From Lactobacillus sp. CBA3606 (lineage in GTDB: Bacteria; Bacillota; Bacilli; Lactobacillales; Lactobacillaceae): DNA of 64,000 bases. The first letter of the stretch is position 1; each line of letters opens with the position of its first letter. The stretch lies in NCBI RefSeq assembly GCF_002970935.1, contig NZ_CP027194.1, forward strand, positions 1,240,001 to 1,304,000, read 5' to 3'. Both the position numbers and the translations under genes were made by a program. The notes beneath the pieces were generated by a model that saw only the letters and a list, made by a program, of their open reading frames with translations, was not told where the DNA came from and did no database searches. Positions 8,663 to 18,368 of this stretch are shown here, piece after piece.

Positions 8663-11600
8663 CTAAATCTTAGATAATACTTTTTCACCGTCCTGAAGCT
8701 TGCTGTAGTTGACTGACACTCCGTCATCTAAATCAAGGCTAATTTGTTCATTAGCAAGATGCTGAATGATTGGATCATAGCTTTTCAATTCATTAATTTG
8801 TTGATTGACATGCTTAATGTCACGTTCTAATTGTTTTTTACGTTTAGCCATTGATTCATCGGCACTTAATTGTTGTAATTGAGACAATCTGGTTTCATAT
8901 TTACCTTGCAATGGATGTAAATAGTCCGTTCTAATCATCGCCAGCTCAGTATTGTCATACCGATGTAAATACATCAGTGCTTTGAAGCCATTTTGACGAC
9001 CACTAGAAAATTCCCAATAAATTGGCTTTTTTTGATAAACTTTTTTATGATCTTTGAAGAAATCTTCGACAAAATAACGTCTAATAGCTGCTTCAGAATT
9101 TTCAGCCTTTTTACCAACAATTCTGGCAATATAGTCCAAATTAGCTTGTAAAGTATCCATGCCAAACACAACTTCTAAGAATTGTTCTAGCCGATTAATA
9201 ATGTCTCGATCATCATTGAAATAACGTTCATCATTCAACATCACTAAATTATCTTGATTTGGCACAAATTTTTGATAATTATCACTATTCCACTTACCAC
9301 CAGCAAGGACTAACCCTTCAACATCTAACGAATAACGTCCAAACACGACACCTACAAAATATGACAGAAACGACTTAATATCCCGTACCTCATCTGCTAG
9401 TCGAACTGATACATCTTTATCCGCTACATCAGGTGTTAACTCGTCATTAAGTCCATATAAATCAATGAAAATTCGGTTTAGTTCTTCCTCATTAGCTTTA
9501 AGTTGATCAAATCGCTGTTGCGCCTCAACTTTCCATAACCCAAATGCATTTTCTAACTTTCCGCCAATTTCTTTTTGCTTATCATCAGCGATGTGTGCTG
9601 AGAGTGGATGACGAGTAAAATCCCAAGATGTTTCAAACGAATCCCAATCCATTTTTGATGTGGAAATCGACAACCTAGATAATATTTGACTACGAATTTC
9701 GACATCATTATTTATGATAACTGGAATATTATTAAAATCGCCGACCTGAGAATTAATGGTTGGATTTAGAGTTAGTATTATTTGGTTAGCAACTTTTGTA
9801 TTTAAAGCTCCTAAAATATAAATTAGCATATTATGATTTGTCGCAAATGCTTCATTACCAGCCGTTTCATGAATTGATCCTATCTCTCTATATCGAACAT
9901 TGAATTTTCCAGAGGTGATTTTAGGCCAAGTTATCGCTTCACGGAAGTAATAATTTGTGTTCTGTGGTCGTGATTTTAATTGTCCGCGATAATTTTTGAA
10001 ATTTCTAATTTCATAACCATCGTTTTCCCAATTCACCACATAATCATAATTACCATACCATTTTCGATAGGCGCCTCCTTTATTGCATGGAAACCATTTT
10101 TTGTTTGACTGAATCGATTCATCGATGGATTTAGAGTGGAAACTGATACGCTGATTATCAACTTCATACCACATACGTAAAAAACGTTTATTATCACCAG
10201 TTTGCAAGCCAACCTTGGGATTCACTAGATTATCCATTGGCGTACCTATTTCAAAATCATGAATTAAATTATCACTTGCCCAGTAAGCAATCGGGCTCCC
10301 GGGAATCTTACTAAAGTTCGCTTGATTAGTTCGATAAAGATAGCTGCTGTCAGGATTTTGAATTGCTTCTAAAACCTTATCCCGCTGGACATCCATTCCG
10401 CCTTTAAAGCTAGAAAGTTTAATATAAGTACCTTCCTCATTATTCGGCACATTTTTTAGAATAAAGGTGTTAATTGGAACAGTCGCTTCTTCAAAAGCGG
10501 AATACTCCATCTGAATCAAACTCGAAATTTCCTTTTGTTCAACAATATATTTTCTGAGCTTTTCGTAAGTCTTGATAAACATCCAGACAAAAGGCGTCAT
10601 ATAAGCCGAATAGCCACCATGCTGAACCATATTAATGTTGTTGTAGATGAAAACAGAAAACAAGTCGCCGGAATAGTCTTTGAAATTTTGTTTAATATAT
10701 TTTTTGAGTTCGGGATCAAATTTATTTAAATATGGTGGATTAGTTACTGCAACAGCATATTTTTCGCTCATGACTTGTGCAATTTTAATGATCCGCAAGA
10801 CAAGCTCTTTTGACTGTTGAATACCAAAAACATCCAAATCTTCAGTTGGTACTGAATGCACTGCCTGGTTTAAGTCATTCCAATTATACTGTTGTTGTAG
10901 CTGAATAATTGAGCCCAGTTCGCGAGCATTACTAAATAACTCAACAATTTCATGAATAGCAACGCGGTGTGTTTCATCCAAAGCGTCAAAAAATTCTGCC
11001 GTCACGGTATTAGAATCTTCAAAAACAAAGATATTAGGATCGAAATCTTCATCACTCAATGCGCGTCGATTATATTGTCGTGCTTTCATCATTACCGCAA
11101 AGTAAGCTAGTTGATAGGCACGCTTATCAATCTCCAAGCCAAATAAATTATGTTTCAAAATTGATTTGGCGGCATCACGTGCACTATAGCCTTCTTCCAA
11201 ATAAATACGCATAAAGACTTCGAATGCATAGATTAAAACATGACCAGACCCCATGGCATTATCAATGAATTGAATGTTTTCTAATGTCTCATTATCTGAG
11301 ATAGAAGTTATTTTACTAGGCAATAGAAAATTGAGCTTAGTTGCAAGCTTGCTTTCAGGGTGCCGTTCTAACCAATATCGGCCTAATGAATTATCCACCA
11401 TGTAGCGAACTACCCAATCGGTGGTAAATAATTGAGTTGCTGCTGGAATTTCATTTTTAGTTACAGCACCACCAGTAATGTTGACTGCATAATTATGTGG
11501 TTCCGTATTATAGTACTGATACAACCAACCAATGATTTCAACTTGCCCGCCTTGTGCAACATCAAAATCAGCCACTGGAATAGTCGTGATTAATTGCTGA

Positions 11601-12217
11601 ATAACGCCATCATGATAGTTTGGAGTGAACAATAATTCAGCATAATCGTTAGTTTTTTCGAATAAATGTGGCAGATTTTTATATAATGCATTGGCTTGTT
11701 TGATGAAAAGCATCCGATATAGGCGATCCATATCAGTTGTTAGCTCAGTTTCTTGTGCAACTTTAATCAAGCCCAACTCTTCATCAGTAAAATGTCCGAG
11801 ATAAGGTTCCAGTACAATTGGATCAATCATAATATCAGGTTCATGCCGACCTTGACTACTCGATAATACGCGTGTTCGACTCGGAAGATAATCATTGACC
11901 TCCATAAAGCGAATCGCAATTAAACGATTAAACCAGGTGTACGCAATTTCCTCTACCAAATCATTAAAAGCAGTTTTTAAATCACTATTTGTCGCCCGTT
12001 GTAACAATTCAGTAACTAATCGCTGTCGTTTTCCAATATCAGAACCAGTAATTGGATTACGATCATCAACATAGTATTCAATCTCTGAGGTGGAAGTTGC
12101 TAGCTTACTCGCAATTTCCTCCTCTGTAATACCTAGCATTGCTGCCTTTAGTTTAGTGTCTGCAATTAACTTTCGTCGCGCATTAATCGCAAAATTTTTG
12201 ATAGCTGTTTTGTCCAT
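8663..12217 (-). CDS. pglX: BREX type 1 adenine-specific DNA methyltransferase PglX (active copy)
   Basis: Class I N6-adenine methyltransferase that marks self DNA and gives BREX its sequence specificity. Full length for the family (1184-1185 residues). The SAM-binding motif is FIDNAMGSGH at about residues 315-325 and the catalytic NPPY at about 494. The N-terminus DKTAIKNFAINARRKL is typical. Two ATGs are adjacent; 12217 has the better spacing to AAAGGA. Residues about 195-241, 625-740 and 831-880 are encoded by three repeat blocks shared in inverted orientation with the silent cassette at 5300-7433, so the stretches between them can be exchanged while the N-terminus and last 300 residues stay constant. 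It is fourth in the brxABC-pglX operon. Confidence 0.95.
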   Translation of the reverse strand: MDKTAIKNFAINARRKLIADTKLKAAMLGITEEEIASKLATSTSEIEYYVDDRNPITGSDIGKRQRLVTELLQRATNSDLKTAFNDLVEEIAYTWFNRLIAIRFMEVNDYLPSRTRVLSSSQGRHEPDIMIDPIVLEPYLGHFTDEELGLIKVAQETELTTDMDRLYRMLFIKQANALYKNLPHLFEKTNDYAELLFTPNYHDGVIQQLITTIPVADFDVAQGGQVEIIGWLYQYYNTEPHNYAVNITGGAVTKNEIPAATQLFTTDWVVRYMVDNSLGRYWLERHPESKLATKLNFLLPSKITSISDNETLENIQFIDNAMGSGHVLIYAFEVFMRIYLEEGYSARDAAKSILKHNLFGLEIDKRAYQLAYFAVMMKARQYNRRALSDEDFDPNIFVFEDSNTVTAEFFDALDETHRVAIHEIVELFSNARELGSIIQLQQQYNWNDLNQAVHSVPTEDLDVFGIQQSKELVLRIIKIAQVMSEKYAVAVTNPPYLNKFDPELKKYIKQNFKDYSGDLFSVFIYNNINMVQHGGYSAYMTPFVWMFIKTYEKLRKYIVEQKEISSLIQMEYSAFEEATVPINTFILKNVPNNEEGTYIKLSSFKGGMDVQRDKVLEAIQNPDSSYLYRTNQANFSKIPGSPIAYWASDNLIHDFEIGTPMDNLVNPKVGLQTGDNKRFLRMWYEVDNQRISFHSKSIDESIQSNKKWFPCNKGGAYRKWYGNYDYVVNWENDGYEIRNFKNYRGQLKSRPQNTNYYFREAITWPKITSGKFNVRYREIGSIHETAGNEAFATNHNMLIYILGALNTKVANQIILTLNPTINSQVGDFNNIPVIINNDVEIRSQILSRLSISTSKMDWDSFETSWDFTRHPLSAHIADDKQKEIGGKLENAFGLWKVEAQQRFDQLKANEEELNRIFIDLYGLNDELTPDVADKDVSVRLADEVRDIKSFLSYFVGVVFGRYSLDVEGLVLAGGKWNSDNYQKFVPNQDNLVMLNDERYFNDDRDIINRLEQFLEVVFGMDTLQANLDYIARIVGKKAENSEAAIRRYFVEDFFKDHKKVYQKKPIYWEFSSGRQNGFKALMYLHRYDNTELAMIRTDYLHPLQGKYETRLSQLQQLSADESMAKRKKQLERDIKHVNQQINELKSYDPIIQHLANEQISLDLDDGVSVNYSKLQDGEKVLSKI
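9579..9726 (-). repeat. pglX inverted repeat block 3, active copy
   Basis: Reverse complement of 7286-7433 with a few substitutions. Marks the boundary between the exchangeable part and the constant C-terminal part of PglX. Confidence 0.9.
9996..10342 (-). repeat. pglX inverted repeat block 2, active copy
   Basis: Reverse complement of 6675-7021, 347 bp, with one clustered divergent patch near 10194-10235. Confidence 0.92.
11499..11636 (-). repeat. pglX inverted repeat block 1, active copy
   Basis: Reverse complement of 5300-5437, 138 bp. Lies upstream of the SAM-binding motif. Confidence 0.92.
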
Positions 12218-12249
12218 CATCGATTCCTTTCATCATTTGAATTGAATGC

Positions 12250-15200
12250 TTATAAATTCAATTTAATCTGATCTACCTCAGCCAACTGAGCAACTAATGC
12301 AGCCCGTAATTGTGCCAATTGAGTGTCAATATCTTTATCACTAGTTAGTTGCCAAGTTCTTGAAACTGGCAAACTACTTAAACTAATATGCTTAACCATC
12401 GGTATATTTGCTTTGGAACTATTGCCCGCAGTTGGCGTGGTTACATTGGTCTTAATCTTATTGATCTTTGCTTTTTCCTGGTCATTACTATCAGAAGTTG
12501 CCTTTTCATTAGCCTGATTCTTAGCTGCTAATCGAGCGGCTTGTTGCTCATTTTCAGCGATAATTTGATCCGCCTTCGTTAGGAACCGATCTTTACGAAC
12601 ACCTGCTTTGGATTTTATAATAACCAACTCATCTAGGTTAGCAGCTACTTTGGCCTCAGCAATAAAGTGTTCAAAATCATGATTAATCTCAGCTTCAAGC
12701 GCTGTTGGTACTGCCTTTGCTTGAATATATGTTAATGTTGCCTGCCACTCATCATTCACAACTTGTTCAACATCCGTTTCGATCTTATCGAACTCATTAT
12801 TGTAAACTTCATTAAAGGCTTCATTGTATCGTTTTAAATCATTGAGATTTCCTTGTGGTTTGTTAGAATCAACAATCGCCTTTATTTTGTGATAACTGTC
12901 AGGAACTTCATTACCGCTAATAAATGAACGTGACTTCTCATAAATATCGACTTTAGAAAGGGCATCATCCCAAATATGTTTTTGATCAGCACTATTATAA
13001 AAATCCTCTAGGCCATCATCATACATATCATCATGCCAATCCAACAAGTCATTCTTCTTAGCGCTAATTAATGCATAAAATGCATCAGTATCCTGTCGAC
13101 TTAATAGTTGTTTCAGTAAAGCTTGTCCATTTTCTAAGATATTTCGTCCTGGATAACGATTAGATAGACCTAGTTGCCTAGTCAAAAGTTGATTTGCATT
13201 GTCAATCGTATGCCGTAACTCTTGAACTAGTGTGTCATCCTCATCATTATCAAAAAAGTTTTTATTGAAAACTTCCCGCGCAACTTCTTTTAAATCCCGT
13301 TTTTGTGTGTCAGAAACTGCCACTCTTGGAACCAATTGCAACTTATCAGTATATTGCTTCATCGTAAAGAAATCGGCAATCTTGTTACTGGTTTTGTCTG
13401 AAGACAGATTAATTTGTTCGCCGTTTACATAAGCTTTGATTTGAGCACCAACAAACAGTTTCGCAATTATCCATTTAACATCCCAATCATGATAGCCATA
13501 CGGTGCCGCAATAAACCGCTCTAAAAGAGCCTTATACGAGATTTTGCTAGGGCTACGATAGTCCCGATTAATTCGATCTAAAACTGCTTGAATAGCTTGC
13601 TTATTTTCATCTGTATCAACTAATTCAAAATCTGATTTAAATAATTTAACAATATCAGTTTCGGATTTAACGACGTCAATAAAACTCAAATTACGATAGA
13701 CTTCATCAATTAAGTGAACTTGTGCCATACCTAACCGCTTTTCAAAACTTTTACTGTTGGCCTCTAACCGCTCATCACCAACGTAAATATCAGCATCTTC
13801 AAGAGCTGCTTCCAATTCACTTTGTGATTTTTTATTTAGCGTCTGCCGCTCTAATCTTTTTACATCAATTATCTTTTCAGAGCGAGCATCATCTTTACGA
13901 TTACTCGTGTCACGTAAAAATTTACCGATTTGTAAGGCTTGTCTCACATCATCAATGTACTGTCCGTCTGCTGGCATATCAATAATGATTTGCGGATCAG
14001 TTGGTGATAATGCAATTCTGCGTAATTCCATTTCAACATGGTTAGTATCACTTTCTGGTGTATTAATCTTAATACTCATCGCATTATTCGCCACACCATG
14101 TGGATGACCATCTACAAATTGATTAAACTTAAATGAATATTGACGATCTAGCTTAGGGTATACAAAACGACCATTTATTTGATTGTTCGAAAATAAATAT
14201 TCACCAATTTCTCGAGAAATTTCATTACCATCAACACTTTGTTTGTTGATCTGTCGACTAACATCCTGTTCAGCATCCGTTAAAAACTCAAAGCCATTAG
14301 TGGTCTTCTCAACAACCTTCTGACTAATTAAAACGGTCATCGCATCTTTAACTTGTTTTTCCAACTTAATGCGATCGGTATCAATTGAATCAATCATCAA
14401 TGTTGTCACATTATTCAAAGTTGTTTTGAAATTAGCAAGATACTTTACCATGAATAAGGTCTCTAACACTTGAACTGCAAATGGATGATCCTGATGTTCT
14501 GGATTAATCACATCATTATCCAGTGCTCGCTTAATTACAATCATATGTGTATGATCTAAGAATTGATCTAAGCCTTGAAAAAAGAGACTGAATGGGACTA
14601 ACGATCGAACATCTTGCTGCTCTAAACGCTGCGCTGATTCTTGGAATACTGCCAACATCGACCGCTCCCCATTAGCTAAATGCTTCCCATCTGAGCCATT
14701 TTTTCGAATTGCCGTTAAGGTATCCTGTAATAAATTAAACTGATAAGGTACAAATGGATAAACATCAGCGAAATTTTGCGGACTTCGATAGTGATCTCGA
14801 TCAATATCTGCTTCAAAGGTGATCAGATTATTAATAGCATGTTGATCATTGTCATAAATATTAGCTAAACTCTGTTCACTTTCAACTGTTTTAGTTAATA
14901 ATCGCTTGTTAATGACTTCGTCAACATTAGCTGATGACATCGCAATCCGGGTGTTAAACCGCCCCTGAATTTTAGAAAAATCTTGTCCATTAATATTATC
15001 AGTTACCTGATCAATGGCTTGTTGACTGGTAACAATCACCCATGCCTTACCATGTGTATACGTTCCCAGATCTTCAACTACACTCTGTAAATTCAGCATC
15101 CGTTGTTGACTATTACCAATATATTGGCCAACTTCATCAACTAAAAAGACTAAGTGATAATTTGGATCTTGCTTAACAATGTAATCATTAACTCGTTCTG

Positions 15201-15933
15201 CAAAATTCTCAACACTGATTGGATAATTAGTTTTAAGCTGTTCAATAAAGCCAGTCGCATTTTCTTCAGTCATATAACCAATTGCAACTAAAGCGTCTTT
15301 AATTGTCCCCTTTAGAAAAGCAAACCCATTTCGAGCATCAAGCCATGTCCGATGTTGCTTATCCAATTCCTGAAATTTTTCTTGAAATTCTGTGTATTGA
15401 TCGTCTTGAATCAGATCCCGCTCCATGTCAGCAATCCAAAAATCAACCCCAATCAACCCCAATTGTTCATTGAACACTTGCAAGAAGACATTTAAAATGG
15501 CATCTTTTTGTGATTTATTACCATTTTTAGCTTTTGAATCAATATTAAACAGAATAGTTTCGTTATGTATCGAAGCTGCCGCTTGTAAATTTGTAATCGT
15601 ATTAGGATTACTCAATTTTTGATCATCAAGAAAATAATCTATTGCTGGTTTACCGGCAACTTCACGATTTTCTAATAAATAAGCTAAAATTTTTAAAAAA
15701 TGTGATTTCCCAGAACCAAAGAATCCGGAAATCCAAACACCCATCTTAGTTGTATCTTGATTGATGCTATCCGTATAGGCGCTAAAAAATTCTTGAAAAT
15801 GTTGTTGTAACTCCTTGGTAACCACATACTCTTCCAATTCTTGCTTAATATTAGCGTCCTGTTCATCCCCAATGGTAATAACACCCTTAATATTACGATC
15901 AATTGGCTTAGCAAATATCTCTTTTATTTTCAA
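12250..15933 (-). CDS. brxC: BREX type 1 P-loop ATPase BrxC
   Basis: Large AAA+-like ATPase of the BREX system (about 1227 residues, normal for BrxC). The Walker A motif GFFGSGKS is at about residues 70-77. The N-terminus KIKEIFAKPIDRNIKGVI matches the family when translation starts at the TTG at 15933, which has AGGAGA six bases before it. The upstream in-frame ATG at 15948 would encode that ribosome binding site, so I reject it. A Lys/Glu/Ala-rich stretch at about 1110-1170 looks like a flexible or coiled-coil linker. Thirty bases separate it from pglX. Confidence 0.95.
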   Translation of the reverse strand: MKIKEIFAKPIDRNIKGVITIGDEQDANIKQELEEYVVTKELQQHFQEFFSAYTDSINQDTTKMGVWISGFFGSGKSHFLKILAYLLENREVAGKPAIDYFLDDQKLSNPNTITNLQAAASIHNETILFNIDSKAKNGNKSQKDAILNVFLQVFNEQLGLIGVDFWIADMERDLIQDDQYTEFQEKFQELDKQHRTWLDARNGFAFLKGTIKDALVAIGYMTEENATGFIEQLKTNYPISVENFAERVNDYIVKQDPNYHLVFLVDEVGQYIGNSQQRMLNLQSVVEDLGTYTHGKAWVIVTSQQAIDQVTDNINGQDFSKIQGRFNTRIAMSSANVDEVINKRLLTKTVESEQSLANIYDNDQHAINNLITFEADIDRDHYRSPQNFADVYPFVPYQFNLLQDTLTAIRKNGSDGKHLANGERSMLAVFQESAQRLEQQDVRSLVPFSLFFQGLDQFLDHTHMIVIKRALDNDVINPEHQDHPFAVQVLETLFMVKYLANFKTTLNNVTTLMIDSIDTDRIKLEKQVKDAMTVLISQKVVEKTTNGFEFLTDAEQDVSRQINKQSVDGNEISREIGEYLFSNNQINGRFVYPKLDRQYSFKFNQFVDGHPHGVANNAMSIKINTPESDTNHVEMELRRIALSPTDPQIIIDMPADGQYIDDVRQALQIGKFLRDTSNRKDDARSEKIIDVKRLERQTLNKKSQSELEAALEDADIYVGDERLEANSKSFEKRLGMAQVHLIDEVYRNLSFIDVVKSETDIVKLFKSDFELVDTDENKQAIQAVLDRINRDYRSPSKISYKALLERFIAAPYGYHDWDVKWIIAKLFVGAQIKAYVNGEQINLSSDKTSNKIADFFTMKQYTDKLQLVPRVAVSDTQKRDLKEVAREVFNKNFFDNDEDDTLVQELRHTIDNANQLLTRQLGLSNRYPGRNILENGQALLKQLLSRQDTDAFYALISAKKNDLLDWHDDMYDDGLEDFYNSADQKHIWDDALSKVDIYEKSRSFISGNEVPDSYHKIKAIVDSNKPQGNLNDLKRYNEAFNEVYNNEFDKIETDVEQVVNDEWQATLTYIQAKAVPTALEAEINHDFEHFIAEAKVAANLDELVIIKSKAGVRKDRFLTKADQIIAENEQQAARLAAKNQANEKATSDSNDQEKAKINKIKTNVTTPTAGNSSKANIPMVKHISLSSLPVSRTWQLTSDKDIDTQLAQLRAALVAQLAEVDQIKLNL

Positions 15934-15965
15934 CTTATTTCTCCTCATATTCTGCGTCCATATTC

Positions 15966-16547
15966 CTAATTAATCTGAAAGGCACGATAATAATTATCTT
16001 CTTTCACTTCACCGAACATGCTCAAACTTAAATTATCGTATTTGCCGGGATAGAAAAGTACTACCGGTACCTGAGTAATAATTTGATGCATCGTATTCAA
16101 AATCTTATGCGCCCGAATTAATGGATAGACCTCTCCAATTCCCGTTACAAAAACAACTATGTTATCCGTGGAAACCAATTTTTCTTCCATATATGTCACA
16201 AACATATTTTCAGAATCAGTCATACCTAAAGTATTATTTAGCTGTTCTACTAAGTAGTCGAGTCCTTCATCCGCTTCCATCGCAATAACATCATCTTTAA
16301 TTCCCATTTGAGTTAAAAGATCCCACATAATATGGTAAACATTAAATTCAATAATATCGATGCCTACTGTGGCCTGATTCAATTGATGCTTCATATTGTC
16401 AATCTCATCTCGTACTAAAAGCTTATCCTGAGGGGTATATCCTAAAATATAATAGGATACTTCATTTGAAAGACCACGACTGTGCTGAAAATCCTGGCTA
16501 GTGATTTTTTCGCGTAAACTTTTTAACTTCATTCTCGTATCTGTCAT
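15966..16547 (-). CDS. brxB: BREX type 1 protein BrxB (DUF1788)
   Basis: 193-residue BREX core protein whose molecular role is not settled. The C-terminal half (TGIGEVYPLIRAHKILN ... VVLFYPGKYDNLSLSMF) is the recognisable DUF1788 signature. The ATG at 16547 follows the brxA stop in TAAAATG, with GGGGAG inside the end of brxA, so the two genes are probably translationally coupled. Order brxA-brxB-brxC is canonical. Confidence 0.93.
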   Translation of the reverse strand: MTDTRMKLKSLREKITSQDFQHSRGLSNEVSYYILGYTPQDKLLVRDEIDNMKHQLNQATVGIDIIEFNVYHIMWDLLTQMGIKDDVIAMEADEGLDYLVEQLNNTLGMTDSENMFVTYMEEKLVSTDNIVVFVTGIGEVYPLIRAHKILNTMHQIITQVPVVLFYPGKYDNLSLSMFGEVKEDNYYRAFQIN

Positions 16548-16548
16548 T

Positions 16549-17142
16549 TTATCTCCCCAATAGTACAGCTAGTATCTGATGTTCATCTTTATTTCGTAAC
16601 ATGTCCTCTAAATCAAGATCTAATAAGGGACGACTTACTTGGTCAAAACTCCCTTGATTTTTCATCAGCCCTGCTTCACGGACAAATGTTTTAAAGACAC
16701 CTATTAAACGCGTAATTGTTTCATCAGTCCAACTCGCAATTTGTTGATTTTCAGCTTGTTTGCGACTAAAAAAAGCTTCAATTTCATAATCATGTAACTC
16801 GGTATCTCCGAGTACTAATTCATCACGATAAACCTCATACATAAACTCTTCAAAAAGTTGATTTGATTTCATAACAGTTATCAAATCAATTAACCGTTGA
16901 TTTGCGATATCAAGGCGTGGAAAAAGACTCATATAGTCTTGATCCAGGCTATCGATTCGATGTGTTATTATTTTAAGCATGTCTTGAATACGAGCAACTG
17001 TACTCTGTTTAAAGATATTGTCTTTAATGGCTCGGCTATTAATTTCGCCTTGAGTTAACCCCTTATTTAACAATTCAATATACTGCTGAAACTCATTAAA
17101 CCAAAAAGAATGTGAAACTATCGCAGCACTATATTTTATCAT
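16549..17142 (-). CDS. brxA: BREX type 1 protein BrxA (DUF1819)
   Basis: First gene of the BREX operon, 197 residues, the usual length for BrxA, a helical DNA-binding protein in characterised systems. The N-terminus MIKYSAAIVSHSFWFNEF is typical. A GTG at 17148 is in frame, but GGAAG is only three bases before it, while ATG 17142 sits nine bases after it, so I use 17142. The gene follows an extended -10 promoter at 17216-17224 and marks the right edge of the AT-rich island. Confidence 0.92.
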   Translation of the reverse strand: MIKYSAAIVSHSFWFNEFQQYIELLNKGLTQGEINSRAIKDNIFKQSTVARIQDMLKIITHRIDSLDQDYMSLFPRLDIANQRLIDLITVMKSNQLFEEFMYEVYRDELVLGDTELHDYEIEAFFSRKQAENQQIASWTDETITRLIGVFKTFVREAGLMKNQGSFDQVSRPLLDLDLEDMLRNKDEHQILAVLLGR

Positions 17143-17190
17143 TTGCACTCACTTCCTAATTTCAGCGTAAATAATCACGACATATTGCCC

Positions 17191-17224
17191 ATTATACTTT
17201 ATAAAATACGCTAAAATTATACCA
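17191..17224 (-). promoter_or_regulatory. BREX operon promoter
   Basis: Minus strand TGGTATAAT (17216-17224) is a perfect extended -10 element about 70 bases before brxA. A second TATAAT lies at 17191-17196. No good -35 is visible for either. Confidence 0.55.
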
Positions 17225-17261
17225 TATCCGCCAAAAGATTCTTGATTCCATTCGTTTGATC

Positions 17262-18146
17262 TTACCCCAATGCTGGATAAGTCTGCTCAAAATCAACCAC
17301 TGCACCGCGTAAATTGGCTTCATCGGTGTACTTGCACACGACTAATTGCGGTTTTATTGACGCAATCTTAACTCGGTCCCGGATTTTCTCAATTTCACGT
17401 TCAATCCCTGGAATCAGTTGCGGATTATTAGAAATACCACCACCCAAAACTATTTTTTCAGGATCAAAGCTATATTGTAGATTATAAATTCCGATGGCTA
17501 ATGCATGGTACATCACCGTTACTGCATCGATTGCATCCGAATCACCGGCCGCCGCTAGCTCGAATAACTGCTGACCGCTTAAGCGCGTACCAGTCGGTTT
17601 AGTCGCTAAAAACCGTTTCAGCGCCTGAGGAACCGTCCCCAGTTCGCTCAGAGTTGCCTGCTCATTAACCATAGTATAGCCAAATTCACCCCCAAATAAA
17701 TGAGCGCCGTGCCAAATATGATGATTCAGGATTAAGGCGCCACCAACTCCGGTACCGATGACTAACAAGGCCAGGCTATCGACATCCTGACCAGCCCCAC
17801 TGGCAAGTTCCGCTAAAGCAGCACAATTTGCATCGTTTTCCATACTAACTGGCACCCCAAATTTAGCCGTTAATTCGGCCTGAATTGAAAAATGATGCAG
17901 GTATGGAATCGCACTTGCCCCTTCTACCACACCCGTTTTTTTATTGACGGCTCCAGGCGAACTAATCCCCACCCCAACAATTGACCATTGCATCCGCATG
18001 GCATTGACTTCTGCCGTGAGCAATTCGAAAAAATCCAGTTTAGTAGTGGGTGTTGCGACTGCATGGTGTTGACGTAACGTTTGACCATCCCAAATAGCGA
18101 ACTTAATCGTCGTACCACCAATATCAATTAATCCTAATGTTTGCAT
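17262..18146 (-). CDS. ROK family sugar kinase
   Basis: Cytoplasmic kinase of 294 residues with the ROK phosphate-binding motif DIGGTTIKFAIWDG at the N-terminus, ENDANCAALAE in the sugar-binding region and GTGVGGALI. The usual ROK zinc motif (CxCGxxGC) is missing: the corresponding region reads GAHLFGGEFGYTMVN, as in beta-glucoside kinase-like members. The sugar cannot be fixed; glucose, a phosphorylated-glucoside or N-acetylmannosamine are all possible. The promoter overlaps a CcpA-type site, so carbon catabolite repression is likely. It is monocistronic, flanked by the BREX promoter and an IS element. Confidence 0.85.
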   Translation of the reverse strand: MQTLGLIDIGGTTIKFAIWDGQTLRQHHAVATPTTKLDFFELLTAEVNAMRMQWSIVGVGISSPGAVNKKTGVVEGASAIPYLHHFSIQAELTAKFGVPVSMENDANCAALAELASGAGQDVDSLALLVIGTGVGGALILNHHIWHGAHLFGGEFGYTMVNEQATLSELGTVPQALKRFLATKPTGTRLSGQQLFELAAAGDSDAIDAVTVMYHALAIGIYNLQYSFDPEKIVLGGGISNNPQLIPGIEREIEKIRDRVKIASIKPQLVVCKYTDEANLRGAVVDFEQTYPALG

Positions 18147-18173
18147 CTATTGATCCTCGTTTCTAAACAATGA

Positions 18174-18197
18174 TTGGTACCGCTTTCTTAGATTATA
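18174..18197 (-). promoter_or_regulatory. ROK kinase promoter with cre site
   Basis: Minus strand TATAAT (18192-18197) is followed at once by AAGAAAGCGGTACCAA (18174-18189), which matches the cre consensus WTGNAANCGNWNNCAW at all fixed positions but one. The site covers the transcription start, a repressing position for CcpA. Confidence 0.6.
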
Positions 18198-18240
18198 CCC
18201 ATCATTATCCCATTTAAATGGATTTTCTCTATTTTTTAAT

Positions 18241-18368
18241 GTGAACTACTCGGACATTAATGACCGAGCTTCTGAGAACACTGCTAACTTACGCAATAGT
18301 GACTAGCACTATGCCCAGCGGTTACAGCTATTTATCACGGCTCGTTCCGAGCCTAGTTAGTCTTTTCT
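18241..18368 (-). ncRNA. Candidate omega/reRNA at the element right end
   Basis: TnpB proteins use a guide RNA made from the 3' end of tnpB through the right end of the element. Here that stretch contains two hairpins, GGCTCG/CGAGCC (near 18345) and CTCGG/CCGAG (18250-18270). The guide would begin at 18240 and read toward the ROK promoter. Whether it is made is unknown. Confidence 0.4.
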
